Origin: Cerrena zonata
Lineage: Eukaryota > Basidiomycota > Agaricomycetes > Polyporales > Cerrenaceae
Direction of reading: 5' to 3'
NCBI GenBank assembly: GCA_038087015.1
Contig: JASBNA010000053.1
Span: forward strand, 62,001 to 126,000
Length of the DNA stretch: 64,000 nt
The notes beneath the pieces are model-generated. The model had not been told where the DNA came from and did no database searches. It worked only from the letters and a program-made list of their open reading frames with translations. Made by a program: the position numbers and the translations under genes. This document shows, piece after piece, positions 25,060 to 36,392 of this stretch; within the stretch, counting starts at the first letter, position 1, and every line of letters starts with the position of its first letter.

Positions 25060-25512
25060 ACAGTATCAGGCATAGGAACGTTTCCATCCTAACATGACAG
25101 TGAGCTGGATGGCTGCGTAGGAATGCTATAGGCGGCGCATAATAGTTTGTGGCTCCCCAAGCTTGATGGAAAGAGCAAAGATTACGTCGTAGTTTTTCTT
25201 GCATTCTCCTTTCGATACCTGAGCTTGGTTTGCATACTTCATACCGCCTACATGTTAGGCGGATCATTTCCCGGATGCGTAAAGCAGGTCACAGATACTC
25301 ACTTTCACTGAAAAACTTCAACCGATGGGATTCTCTCCCAACTCTCTCGAAGCACTAGATCGCCTCTCGAACAGGAAATGCAAATGTCCACAGCGGTCTC
25401 CGGTATATGTTGATCCCTGTGTAGTTCTGTGTGTTTCTGACGACCTAGATGACGTCGACATCAGTGACAAGGACGATGTTGCCATTGGGACGATGTCTTG
25501 CGAAAACGACAT
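25060..25512 (-). pseudogene. Fragment of the coiled-coil gene family (first exon)
   Basis: The minus strand reads SSETHRTTQGSTYTGD, which parallels SSETYRTTQGSTFNDT of the intact gene at 7472. LFERRSSA and further helix-like residues follow, but there is no continuation into the remaining exons. The junction motif lies immediately upstream (25512-25531), just as it lies upstream of the intact gene (7549-7568). A truncated, presumably dead copy. Confidence 0.5.
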
Positions 25513-25531
25513 GCGCTCGGACCGTGATGCC
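25512..25531. repeat. Junction motif, copy 2
   Basis: Exact copy of the 20-mer at 7549-7568. Similarity to the 36373 copy continues rightward through gattggctcac (25556 onward), which contains an inverted CCAAT-like core. Confidence 0.8.
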
Positions 25532-25549
25532 GCTGATCAAATTTAAAGC

Positions 25550-25760
25550 AATATGATTGGCTCACTCTTAATACAGTGCGATTTCCTTCGTGCCTCTCTA
25601 CTTCGGACTTCCTCCTCCTCCTTCTCTATGTATCGACTCGGATTCATTATCATTGGACTTTCCTTGCTCGTTGAAGACTACACCCCCGACGTAGAAATTA
25701 TTGCTCGCTACGGTACTATTAGTATTACTAACGCACATGCTACCAAGTAAATGTTTTCAC
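25550..25760 (+). repeat. R1-like 5' fragment
   Basis: After gattggctcac the plus strand reads IIGLSLLVEDYTP, parallel to IIGLSSFEEEYTIGN (27500) and IIGLSFFEGDYAHG (36440), the recurring start of R1. The rest of R1 does not follow; relic P3 begins on the other strand. Confidence 0.4.
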
Positions 25761-25826
25761 TGCCGACACTATCCCTGGGCCTGAAGCTCAAAGCTGACCG
25801 GAGGATTAATGGAGCATCAATACCGC

Positions 25827-27290
25827 TCAAAGGGTAGTAGTCCTTGTCACATCCTCAGGAGCAGCAATGACAATCGACCCGGAGTGAGATTGAATGAGGT
25901 ATACCCAAGTTGTTGAACGTCTCAGATAGAACGCTACTGTAAGTAGGGCGTGTTTTTTCGGGGGTCGGTAGTCAAGTCTCAAATGCATGCGATACCTCGA
26001 GGAGATCGTCGAGGTATTTCCGCTAGTGCGCAAAAAATACGGATTGCTTTGAACTTCACGGTAGTACGAGTCGACAAGTGTAATCACTTGTGCGTCTACG
26101 AGGACATATTTGTGATGAGGACTTTGTACCGTGATGGAAAGTCTAGACGCACCTGTCGGATATTCAAAAGCATGCTCGTCTCGAATCTTTGTGGCCAAGA
26201 GGAGGCAAAGACAGATAACACCCGGGAAAGATGCCAGGCAGAAAGGTGGTGGGCACCTCTGAGATGTGATTCTCAACCTCATCACAGGGTCGAACTGTTG
26301 ACGAGTTGGGAAAAAATTGGGTGCCGAGAATAAAGCACCTGTCACGGAGGGTGCGAATTTGACGACAAGAGGGGTAGATAAAGTCCATCCGACGGGTTTA
26401 TTTTGTGGTCGAGTATAAGACTCCAGCCAACAGAGCGTGTTCTCGTATTATTGAACGCTGTAAGCACCAGAAACAAGTGTGATAAGTACTTTAACGACAT
26501 TGCTGGATGTGTATGTGCTCGCGGGCACAACAGGAGGTGCACATACCAGGCGACCTCGCTGTATATGGCCGTCGCCAGATGACATGAACGTGTACGATAA
26601 AACAAATCTTTGTTCAAAGTACGTCGTCTCTGGATGATTCAAGACCCTTGCAAAAGGCATTACACCATCCAAAGGGGACTACATACCGTGTATTCCGATC
26701 ACGGTTAACTCACAATTTCTCGGTTCCCAGCATTTTTTCACGTTGTGGTTGATGTAGTAGGCGAATGCTTTGTAGATGGGACTGGAAGGAAATGTTATTT
26801 CGGTGAGTAGGGTCGGAGCGAGATGGATGGTGTCGGCAATGAGGAGGCGGAGAAAGATTGGCCGACATCCTTGTGTGGGTCGAATCCACCATTAGAGCAA
26901 GAGAACCTACCTCATATCCCAATCGTAGCCCACTTATAGCCCCCAGCATTCTTCTATGTTGGAGTTGTTGTAGTTGACAACGGTGTTTGGAGGAGTTAGT
27001 CCAAGAGGTCGATTCTGAGATGACAATAGGATAAGACGAGAACCAAAAGTGTCCATTCATGACCGTTGTTGAGAGGAAAGGAGACACGTTGAGAGGCATA
27101 GGATCGAGAGATGGGTTGAGGAATTGAACCGAGGGATGTAGGTGAGACGAGGAATGAGAATAGGTAGATGCAACGCTGACGAGATTCGTTGCCGAGGTGA
27201 AAAGAGGTGTAGATCGGCAGTCGAGTGAATACAACAGGTGGGCTGAGTTGCAGTGATTAGTTGGTGGATAATGTGCACCTGGCAGTTGCA
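25827..27290 (-). pseudogene. Decayed F-box/propeller relic P3 (inner right arm)
   Basis: The minus strand reads STTWVYLIQSHSGSIVIAAP near 25910-25850, matching SVTWVRLVQSQWLLVASSDD of the intact copies A and B. It also reads HLFLVLTAFNNTRTRS near 26500, matching TLFLVLMAYKNTIRS of relic P1, and carries the four-way shared block near 27000-27130. Pieces are out of frame with each other. It mirrors P2 across the central block. Confidence 0.5.
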
Positions 27291-27299
27291 TTGAATGTA

Positions 27300-28980
27300 T
27301 CGGTGGTTGGGACTTTCAAGTGAGATGGTTGAGATACTGTCGTGTTTCGACGAGGAGAGGTTGCAAGTGTATCCCGGCAGATCCCGGCCCGCGAGGCGAG
27401 TGGCTCAAGCGCGGCGTGCAGGAAAGGTTTCCTGTTTTCTGTTTCCTACTTCCTCGTCCTCGTCCTCGTCCTCGTCCTCCTCCTGCTAGCGAATTCATTA
27501 TAGGACTTTCGTCTTTTGAAGAGGAATACACTATCGGCAATACTAACTCCGTACTCTGTACTAGTACTCACCACTGACGCAAACACTTCCAAGTCGATGC
27601 TCTTTCCTCTGATTCTTTGCCAATAGCCGCGCCTAACAACCCTTACAACTGACATCCAGCTCCCCGAGGCCTGAGACTTTATACTCGAAGCGTTGAATGA
27701 TGAATGTCCGTCCGATGTCAGTCTCAATCCCATCAAATAGGCCGTGGGGAACGTTCTTCTAGCCCATAAGTACCCAAACGCCGTCCTGTAAAGGATCCTG
27801 GATTGGATAATGCGTATGGATAGTCAAAGGAGAATGATGTCTGAAGATACCCTTGGAAATCCTTGTGAGAGCGACTCTGTATGTCGAATCGCCAAGACGT
27901 TCTCTCTGGCTCGGAAAGGAATGGTGAGTCTCTCTCATAAACGCTGAAAGTGTAGCTCCGTACTTCATTCAATGTGCGCGAAGCTATGAACGAGAACTAT
28001 CATTTTCCTCCGATAGGTCACAATACACACACCAATATTTCCAGTACTCTTGACACTTTCGACGTTTACGAATATGAACCTACGACTGTCGATCGAATGT
28101 TCACTTGTCTACCAGCCTTCAAGCTCTTTTGAGAGGGGGTGATCATCATTCTTAGTCTACGTCGAAGATAGAATATGCTCTATTGTGAGTAGCTCTCCTT
28201 CTCTTGCTTTTACAGGCTGACGTGTCTTTTTAAGGACCACGCTCAACCCAGTTTCCTCTGAGCAATCATCACCAGAACCGGCTGCTCAACCCTGAAAGAG
28301 TACTCCGCGTTTTGGAAGCTTATTCTGTTCTACATGAAACGACAACTCTGGGGTCGGTGAGGTCAAATCCGCTGAAATTCCGCTAACAATACCCTTTCAA
28401 CTAGGTTATTCTGGAACGCAACTTGGGGACTTGACGGCTCGAATCGCTTATGACCGACGTGACGACCTGCATTTCTACACTCTCGTCTTGACGTTGTGGT
28501 CTCGCCACACTGAACTCGATCTGCTGCGTGGGCTCAGCCCAACGGCTCTCTGTCACATCCCCGACAATCCCGTACTTACGCTCTGGCTCGTTCGCTCGAG
28601 ATACGGGCGGGAACACTCTTCTCTGTACATGTCAATGAGCAACCATCGTTTCTTTTGTCGTTTGTCGACGTGGTATCTGGGTATGCATAGCTAGATGATC
28701 GAGGATCTTGGAACTTACACCTGTGATGACTTATTATGAGGTCTTACTTGCTCGAAATGTGCATAAGGAAAAGTCATACATGGATGATACAGGCCCTCAC
28801 GGAAAGGTCCGTGGCAGCCGAGGATCGCGAGGCATAACTCCAAGCCACCTAACGTTGTATGCTAGTCACCGACGAAGACGCGACCGTAACCTCTCTTGGG
28901 CAGCACCCTCTAAAGCGACAATATGCAACACTATCTGAGGTGACCTGTGGACGTCTTGCAGAATCGTTCAAGAGGATATA
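27300..28980 (+). repeat. R1 repeat copy, right arm
   Basis: Parallels the reverse complement of 15480-17200 over most of its length and resembles 1-450 and 36373-37350. A short hexamer array, tcctcg repeated about five times with decay, lies at 27450-27487. It translates to a Pro-Arg run in one frame, but neighbouring stops make coding unlikely. Splice-like sites exist but no continuous frame can be built. Confidence 0.55.
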
Positions 28981-29564
28981 CTAGTGGATCTCGGACTCAG
29001 TTCAGTGAACCAATTACCTTGCTTCATCCTTCGATCGGCGGAGCTCTTGGGTCCGATTCATGTACAGCGCTCGAGGTCTAAAGGTTCAACATCCCACGTT
29101 CAAATGTTACAAGCATGTTTTGTTCAGCACGCTCTCTATCTTATACACCGAACGGATACTTCCGCGAAGACCAAATACGGGACTAATGCTTCAAAGGGTG
29201 TGCTACGTGCGCCAAGCAATTTTTTGAACTTGATGCTCCATAGTCCATCGCTACTGATACATGATGTGTGAGTATATAGTTATCATGCAGGGCAATACAC
29301 CTATTCTTGCAAAGCGCATCACCTAAGACCTGGAATGAGAAACTTCACAAAGGCAGGTTCGCACACAGATCACACGTGAACTGTTCGCGGTTTCCACGAC
29401 GTCTTCTTAACCTCCAAATGACACTTCGAATCGATAGTCACACATGGGCTGCACATAACTAGCCGCGCAAACATATCTATCCCCTCTACCTTCTCCCCTT
29501 TTCTTCAGTATTTCCCCCATCACCTCAATTATCGCAAAAACACTCGGAATTTCGTTTTGCAATA
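28981..29564 (+). promoter_or_regulatory. Conserved upstream region of NACHT gene 2
   Basis: Matches the reverse complement of 14811-15480. The last 180 bp are nearly collinear: cacacgtgaactgtt near 29370, then a C/T-rich stretch before the ATG. Probably the promoter and 5' UTR. The distal part is more diverged, with an insertion in this copy near 29060-29130. Confidence 0.55.
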
Positions 29565-32500
29565 ATGTCCCGGAACGTTCATCTTATAGGTAAGTCCTAT
29601 ATACTCTGTCGGGATAGACATTGACTGATATCAACCACAGTACGCAGTGCAAGAAATATTGAATGGTCTGGCGGCGGTTGCTACCCCGCTCATACACCTC
29701 CTAAACTGTATATCACACTCAAAGTCAACGACCGCAGAGAGAAGACAGATACGAAGGATGAAGCAGATCCGCAATGGAATACGGAATTCACATTGTATGT
29801 TATCGCTTTCTTGTCACGCTCGCGTGAATCTCACAAGAATATCATAGCCCTGCGCTCGAGGACGAGCATGTCATCCGGTTTCGTCTGAAAGCTGTGGCGA
29901 TCTTATGCAGAGATCGGATTATCGGTGAAATCGAGTGCACAGTTGCGGATCTCCTAATGCCAGATAGTCCAAGTACGTTTTTATCTATCGGACACTTGGG
30001 TGACCTAGCTCACGCATCCATCTCCAATCTTAGAGGAGTTACAAATATTTGGAGTCGACGACGAGGCGAAATCATCTACTACTGGTACGATTGTAGTAGA
30101 CGTAGAGGCAATCAGTGTTGACGATGCAGCGAAACGTCTCGTCGAGGGCGCCCAAGCCTCTCCTGCCATGGATAACATCGCCCATAAAGTGAATGAGCTC
30201 AACGAGAGGCTGAAACTGTTGAAGATTGTTGTCAATGCAATCGATCAAGTGGCCAAGGTAAAGCAATCTTTCGTCTGTCAATGGTTATATAAGTTGCTAA
30301 TATCACCGTAAATTTTAGCTAAACTCGAAGGTAGAGTTGGCTTGGCACATCTGTTCGGTACTGTACAAAGTGAGTTATACCTATCAGCGGTGAACCGATA
30401 GATGACTCTTACGGTGTAATCTGCCAGGTGGTCGATCATCAGTGCTCGACGGACCAGAAGGTTATCAGTCTGATCGACACTATGATTCATACCCTCGATT
30501 TCGCTCAAGACTCCCGAAATCTTAATGAATACGTCATTTCTCTCGAAACCACAATCACCAGTCTGGTTACTCAGGTGGCAGAATGCGCCATCTTTGTGCG
30601 CGAATACTTTCGACCCAGCTTCCTCGGTATGTATCACAGTTCCCCTATCTTGTCTCGCGAAGTGATGCTAATACTTGAAGCAGAACGATTAGCGGGTCAA
30701 CTTCTTGTCGAATCTAACAAGAAGATTGATGACCTCATCAAGACACTTACTCATCTTCAGGTCACTTTGGAGTCTAAGATACAGCTGCATACCGCAGAAG
30801 TCAGTACGAAGATCCTGGAGGGACAAGTCGAAGCTAAGCTAGTCAGTGCAAAAATCTTCATGGATGTATCCCAACTCCGTGAGTTCGTCATAGTCACTAT
30901 GGGATGGTAGGTCAAGACTAACATTATATGTGGTATAGGTGAATCTGACGCCTTGAGAGAACTGAAACCGACTCCCATGAATGTTGGCACTCGGCCTCTG
31001 TGTCTACGTGGTACACGAGAGATCGCGTTGGAGAAAATCATCAACTGGATTCTCGATATCGACAATATTGAGCAAAACGTTCTGTGGATATATGGTCTCG
31101 CTGGATGGGGGAAGAGCACAATTGCAAGGACTGTTGCAGCACGACTCGATGGGCTAGGTCGTAGAGGCGCCTTTCTCTTCTTCGAACGAGGAAATACTAG
31201 CCCGGACGCTGTGATACAGACCCTCGCCGTACAGCTCGCCAACTCCGATCCTCTACTGAGGTCTTGTATATGCGAGGCAATCGAAGAGAATCGTAACATC
31301 GCTACTGCTGGTCTTAACGCCCAGTTTGACAGTCTTCTTCGTGGTCCCCTCACCAAGGCTGCTCGGTCTCTCCATGGCCCAATTGTTGTGGTTCTTGATG
31401 CACTAGACGAATACGGAGACACAGCCTCGCGGAACTCTCTCCTCAAGCTTCTCTCGAATGAGCTCTCAAAGCTCCCTAGCAATTACCGGTTTCTCCTTAC
31501 GAGCCGACCCGAGTCGAGCATTTTTGAACTATTCTCCAAGAACTTGAAGATCAGGTCAATGTCCTTGAAAGACATGGAGGATTCAGCTCCAGCTATCCGT
31601 GTCTATCTGTCAACCGAGCTAGGGAGCATTCTTGGATCAGATGCTATCCTGAATGCCCCGGCTACTAGGTCGGGCTTGCGTTGGCAGAAGGAGACAAATC
31701 TAGACCAACTCGTTAAGATGTCGGAAGGGCTTTTTATCTGGGCATCAACATTGACGGGGTTCCTTATGGGTGTTACTAACCCTACAAATCAACTGAAACG
31801 TATCCTCTCCTCTGAAAGCATCAAGTATATTCAAGGCTTAGATGACCTGTATGCCACAGTACTAGATGCTTGCAATGACTGGGGTGAAGGGCTGGATGAG
31901 CAGTTCCGATCTGTTGCAGGCGTTATCTTATTTTGCCGCGAGCCACTTACCGATGCTGATGTCGATCAACTACTTGACCTTCCAGAGCATAGATCATGTC
32001 AAACCCTATTCAAAGGGCTCTGCTGCCTTTTCGATTATGAACCTGGAAAGCCTATTCGCCCACTTCATGCGTCCTTCCGTGACTACCTCATAGATGAGAA
32101 GCGCAGCAAAGGAACGGCTTGGTCCCTTGCCGGTTTTGATACTGATCACCATCTGATGATGTGCTGCTTCCATGTTATGTCGAAGCAGCTTCGTTTCAAT
32201 ATCTGTAACTTTGAGGCATCAGATCGTCCAAAGAACAAATACCCTGATCTTGAGGAGCGAATCAAGAAGAACATATCCTCAGTCTTGGTATATGCTTCAG
32301 GCCGGTGGGCAGACCATCTGAGTCAGGCTAAAACCTTTACTGCTGATGCTAAAAGAGCCCTGGAGTTATTTTCAAGCAAACAAATTTTCTTCTGGTTGGA
32401 AGTAGTATCCCTATGCTATGACTGGAGGGACTACATCCCTTATATGTGTTGTCAAATTGTTAAAACATTTCTACAAGTAAGTTATCTCTATAATTTATGT

Positions 32501-33984
32501 TTTAATATAAGTTTACACCCTATTCAAAGGATAAACAAGATGCAAAAAGGCTTTTAAATCTGTGGGACAGTGTTTTTGCCTTCTGGAATCAGTATAATGA
32601 GGTCCTCAATGTCTACACTCCCCACCTCTATGTGTCAGGTTTCACATATCCACAGGATTCAGTTTTCTTGTCAACATATGCTTCACTCTTCACCACTGCT
32701 AGGGTCATTACAGGTCAAGATACCATACAGGTATCACAACAGGATGAATTTGAAAAGGCTAATCAATATGGTCATTCTGGAAAAAACACTTGCATTTCAT
32801 TCTCACCAGATGGGACTAAATTCCTGGTCTCATCATTGGATGGTGCTGTTCATGTCCGTAACTCCTTTGACTATACCATGGTTAAAGAATACTGGCCACT
32901 AAATTATACATCCTCTGTGGATTATGCAATATTTAGCACTAATAGCAAGTACATCTATTCTGCACTTGGATATGGGACTATTCACTCATCATCTGGGGCA
33001 ATCTTGTACCAGCCAAAAGTTGATATGGGGAGAGTACATAGCATGACTGTACTTACATCATCCTCAGATGAACATATTGCTGTGCTATATGCTAAAGGGG
33101 CCTTAGTGGTTTCTTCAGATGGTGTCCTCATTCAGAAACCATATATGTTTGATTCAGGCCCCTTTTATTGTGGCTCTATATCTAGACAGGGGCTACTTGC
33201 TCTTAGCTTTGGGAAGAGATCATCAGAGATATTCTTTTTCAACCTAAGGACAGAAATCTCAGTTATCTCATGGCAAACCTCATACAAAAGGGTGGAGAAT
33301 TTTATATTCAGTCCAGATGGAGACAAGATTGCTTTATTTATCTATCAACCTCACTATGATGATAGGATTGATCTCTGGAATGTTGATACCAAAGAATGTC
33401 TCCAACAGCTTTCATTCTGTGGGACTAATGCCACAGGTGCTAGTTTTTCCAAAACTTGTTTAACCATCTCTCCCAATTCCAGTCTCTTGGCTCTGACATA
33501 CCCCTCAATTAGTAAAGAGGATTCAACTATATGGATCTGGAGCTTAGAAACAGGGGCTCTGTTGCATCACATGTTGTATACTGACAATATAACTTCCTTT
33601 GCCTTTTCACTGAATAATCACAACCTGGTTACAGTGTCTGATAACTTTGTTGAGATGATAGATCTCTCTGTCATCATACCAGCAATGAGTAATGTCTATC
33701 ACAACCCCCTGCAGCTGCAGAGTACTATGCAGTATTTGACTAGACACTCATTGAAATGGAGGATAGTGAAAGAAAGAAGAAAATATTATATCCAAGGTTC
33801 CAACCAGGAAATGATATTACATATCCCTTCTGTCATATGGAGAAATACATCTTCACTAGAGTGCAACTATGCAATCCCTCCCAGAAAATGGAGATTGGAC
33901 TTTGGAGTAGGAGAGTTTTTTCATGGGGAGAATTGGACCAAAGGTTATAACCCAGAGTGGTTCTCCAACTCAGGTGTATTGTAG
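29565..33984 (+). CDS. C2-NACHT-propeller NLR-like protein 2
   Basis: ATG 29565-29567 opens MSRNVHLI. Nine exons, matching those of gene 1, give about 1,320 residues: a C2-like domain (KLYITLKVNDRREK..), a helical region, NACHT, a post-NACHT helical region and a WD40-like propeller. The last intron (about 32477-32540) joins FLQ to DAKRLLNLW in frame. Walker A reads GLAGWGKST where gene 1 has GLAGSGKST, so GxxxxGKST is kept but a Trp replaces Ser. Walker B IVVVLDALDE is conserved. The NACHT exon is roughly 85% identical to gene 1 at protein level, whereas much of the propeller is nearly identical. No disabling change is seen. Role as for gene 1: a presumed intracellular recognition protein of fungal NLR type, ligand unknown. 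Confidence 0.85.
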
Positions 33985-34490
33985 CTTCAGAATGGTACTA
34001 TTCACCTCCATCATTGTGCTGATGTAGAATGTTATGAAATCCATATGACCTTTTTGTATTTGTGTTTGACATGATAGGATTATTCAATGTTAGCTGAAAT
34101 TGGTATAGGTTAATGCTAATATGAATAGTCTATGTGAGGGTAGGACACACCCAAAGGTGAGTGAAAGTAGGATGTATATTGTTACCCTTGCAAGATAGAA
34201 TGAATAACTTGAAAGAAATCAATCATATTTAGCAAAGGTTTCCAACAGCCTAGAGCTCCTCAAAATACTGTCAACACCCTTTATTATGATCTTTTCTCCA
34301 GCTTGTTTCCTTCTATGTGATGCAGAAAAAGAGGTTATAGACACCCAACAATGATCAATTAACATGGTTTCTCCATAAAACAACCTAAAGTGACACAGGG
34401 GACAAGGTAACACAGTGAATAATCCCAAAGCTATTGATCAAACAAGATGTAAGATGATAGAGACCATTTGAGATGCATTCTTTCATTCTA
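32305..34490. other. CpG-void tract, right copy
   Basis: From about 32305 (after gccggtggg) to about 34490 I find a single CpG at 32857-32858. It occupies the end of the NACHT exon, the last intron, the propeller exon and about 500 bp of 3' flank. In 33985-34280 the flank is still recognisably similar to the left copy (tttgtatttg..ttgacatgata). CpG is frequent immediately outside. Confidence 0.85.
32782..33587. repeat. Near-identical tract shared with 10822-11628
   Basis: Five differences in about 806 bp against the reverse complement of the left copy. Confidence 0.85.
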
Positions 34491-36300
34491 TTGGCATTGG
34501 TATTCGCAGCTTAGGGCTGACCTGATCGTACAATCCCGATGAGGAGCGCGGTAAGATATAGAGCCATACAAAAGGTTCTGACTGCTTCTGATCATGACAA
34601 GACTCGGAGACTCTGGCGGTAGCGAGTTCAGTAGCATGAGGGAGTTCACTGCCATCATCACTCTCTATCCAAGCAATTAGCATACCTTGTGACATGAATG
34701 GATAATGGATTCTTCGTAGCAGAAGAGAGCATATGGGAGAGTTAATTCCCAGCAACGTTGCACCACACCTCGTAGACGAAAGCTCCAATATGACCGGTGA
34801 TGCAAAACCGTAATGAGGGTTTCCGAGTCGTGATCTTTGAGAACGTAGCTGAACCAACGGAAATTGAAAGAGATATCTATCTCCCGAGGATGTGGCGATT
34901 GTCGTTGACCACAAATACCTCGAGACCCTGCAATCCATCCGTCACCCATTACGTACATCGCAATCGCACCCAGCCTACCAAGAAGCAGATCGATTTCAAC
35001 TTGCAGCGGCAAAAGGCTATCCCAATAAACACACTTGTACGTCCGGATGGTCCCATAGAGCTTCGGCAGTGCTGTCGTCTCACTCTCCAATATTTTGATA
35101 TTCTACCAAAGGACGCACCGATATAGTCGGAGGTGGCTGTTGTGCTCAACCATTCGAACGTGACAGATGTGTGGCTAACCGTCACAGTTTACAATTGATA
35201 GTATTAATCCTGGAGGGGGATGGCCAATGGATTTTGGTAAGAAGTCACGACGGCACAGACCTGCCAAGTAATGCCAAGTAAAGATTACTTACGATCCTCA
35301 TATATCGACAGTACCTTTGAGAACAAGAGCGGGTTCCGCCAGAGGAGCGGAAGTTCCAGACAAGAGAGCCAATACCGACCGAAGAGTAATGCCAGTTATC
35401 GCATCATCGGACGATGCACCCAGCGACCAATACGAGCGAAAGAGGTGTGCCCAACCCAGGGTCTCCGCTATAACAGTACCAGAAATGGAGCGTTGCGTGT
35501 AGAAAGTGTGCAATCAAGTTTCAATGTACGCAACGCAATCACCTCAAGCAAACCATCGACATGTTCCCGGTAGAGCGCAAATTACAGACTTCTTTCAACT
35601 GCCTCATGGTAGTACAAGTTGACGAGTCTATAATGCTTTGTAGAGACGCACGTTTCATGAGGGATGATTACTGTGAAGGGATGTCTGATTCGAGATCATA
35701 ACAAAGTGATTACACCATTAAGAGGGAACGATATACCGTACCTCACCTTCCTATCGCAACTCAATCATGCTTTCCCGACCTTCGAGACTGTAGTTGATGT
35801 AGTAGGCGAACGATCGTTTTGCAGATGAGACGAGAAGGAAGGTTGGGCTCAGTAGTTATAATAAACTGAGAGAGCATACCTGATATCCTGATCGTACCCC
35901 ACTCATTATCCCTCCCACGTCGCTGAATCCTTCTCGATGCCTGGTACTCTTCTCCGCTGTAGTTGTTGTAATCGGTGACGAGTTTGAAGAAGTTGCTTTA
36001 GATCCTAGGATGCCACCAGGATAAGACGAGCACGAACGTAGTCTCCTAATGATCGTCGCTAAGAGAAGAGGATACGACGTATGTCGCGTTGAGAGGACAG
36101 GTCTGAGAGCTTGGTTGAAGAATTGGATGCAAGTGAGACGGGGGATGCGCGGACGCAACGCAGACAAGAGAGCTAACGATTCGTTGTTGACGTGAATGAT
36201 GTAGAGAAGTGCAGCTGGATAGTGAGCAGCGATTGATCATCTAGTGGATAGCATATATTGAGCAGTGGCATTGGATGTGTCGGTCTGTCTGTGCTTCCAA
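34490..36300 (-). pseudogene. Decayed F-box/propeller relic P4 (outer right arm)
   Basis: The minus strand reads SSDDAITGITLRSVLALLSG then SAPLAEPAL (35400-35310), matching SSDDVTSIIALWSV.. and GAPLAEASL of copy A. It reads SDYIGASF near 35140, matching GDYIGVSL, and, after frame changes, SLRFCITGHIGAFVYEVWC near 34790, matching LKLCITCTTGLFVYEILC. The four-way shared block lies at 36000-36130. The order is that of the intact genes but frames are broken throughout. Mirror of P1. Confidence 0.55.
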
Positions 36301-36372
36301 GTCAGTGTCTCGATCAATCTGCAGACTTTTTTCGATGATGATGGAGAGTCAGAGAGAGTTGTACCAAAGGGA

Positions 36373-36392
36373 TGCGCTCGGACCGCGATGCC
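36373..36392. repeat. Junction motif, copy 3
   Basis: Same motif as 7549 and 25512 with one substitution (gaccgcgatg). Here it separates relic P4 (-) from an R1 copy (+), and gattggctcac follows at 36410. Confidence 0.8.

Larger units (their letters stand above)
25830..36300. repeat. Right arm of the large imperfect palindrome
   Basis: Order: propeller relic P3 (-), R1 (+), NACHT gene (+), propeller relic P4 (-). This is the mirror of 7560-18900. Confidence 0.7.

Noticed and set aside
27450..27487. A Pro-Arg repeat protein encoded by the tcctcg array
   Set aside because: The frame is short and flanked by stops, and the array is missing from the other R1 copies; better seen as a simple repeat.
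32570..32902. A separate 110-aa plus-strand protein at the start of the propeller exon, with a counterpart at 11507-11800
   Set aside because: It is an alternative frame over the first 300 bp of the last NLR exon; the main frame joins correctly to the previous exon by a GT..AG intron.
7560..36300. The palindrome as a giant transposon with terminal inverted repeats
   Set aside because: I see no transposase, no conserved terminal motif and no target-site duplication; the arms contain ordinary paralogous genes, so a segmental inverted duplication explains more.
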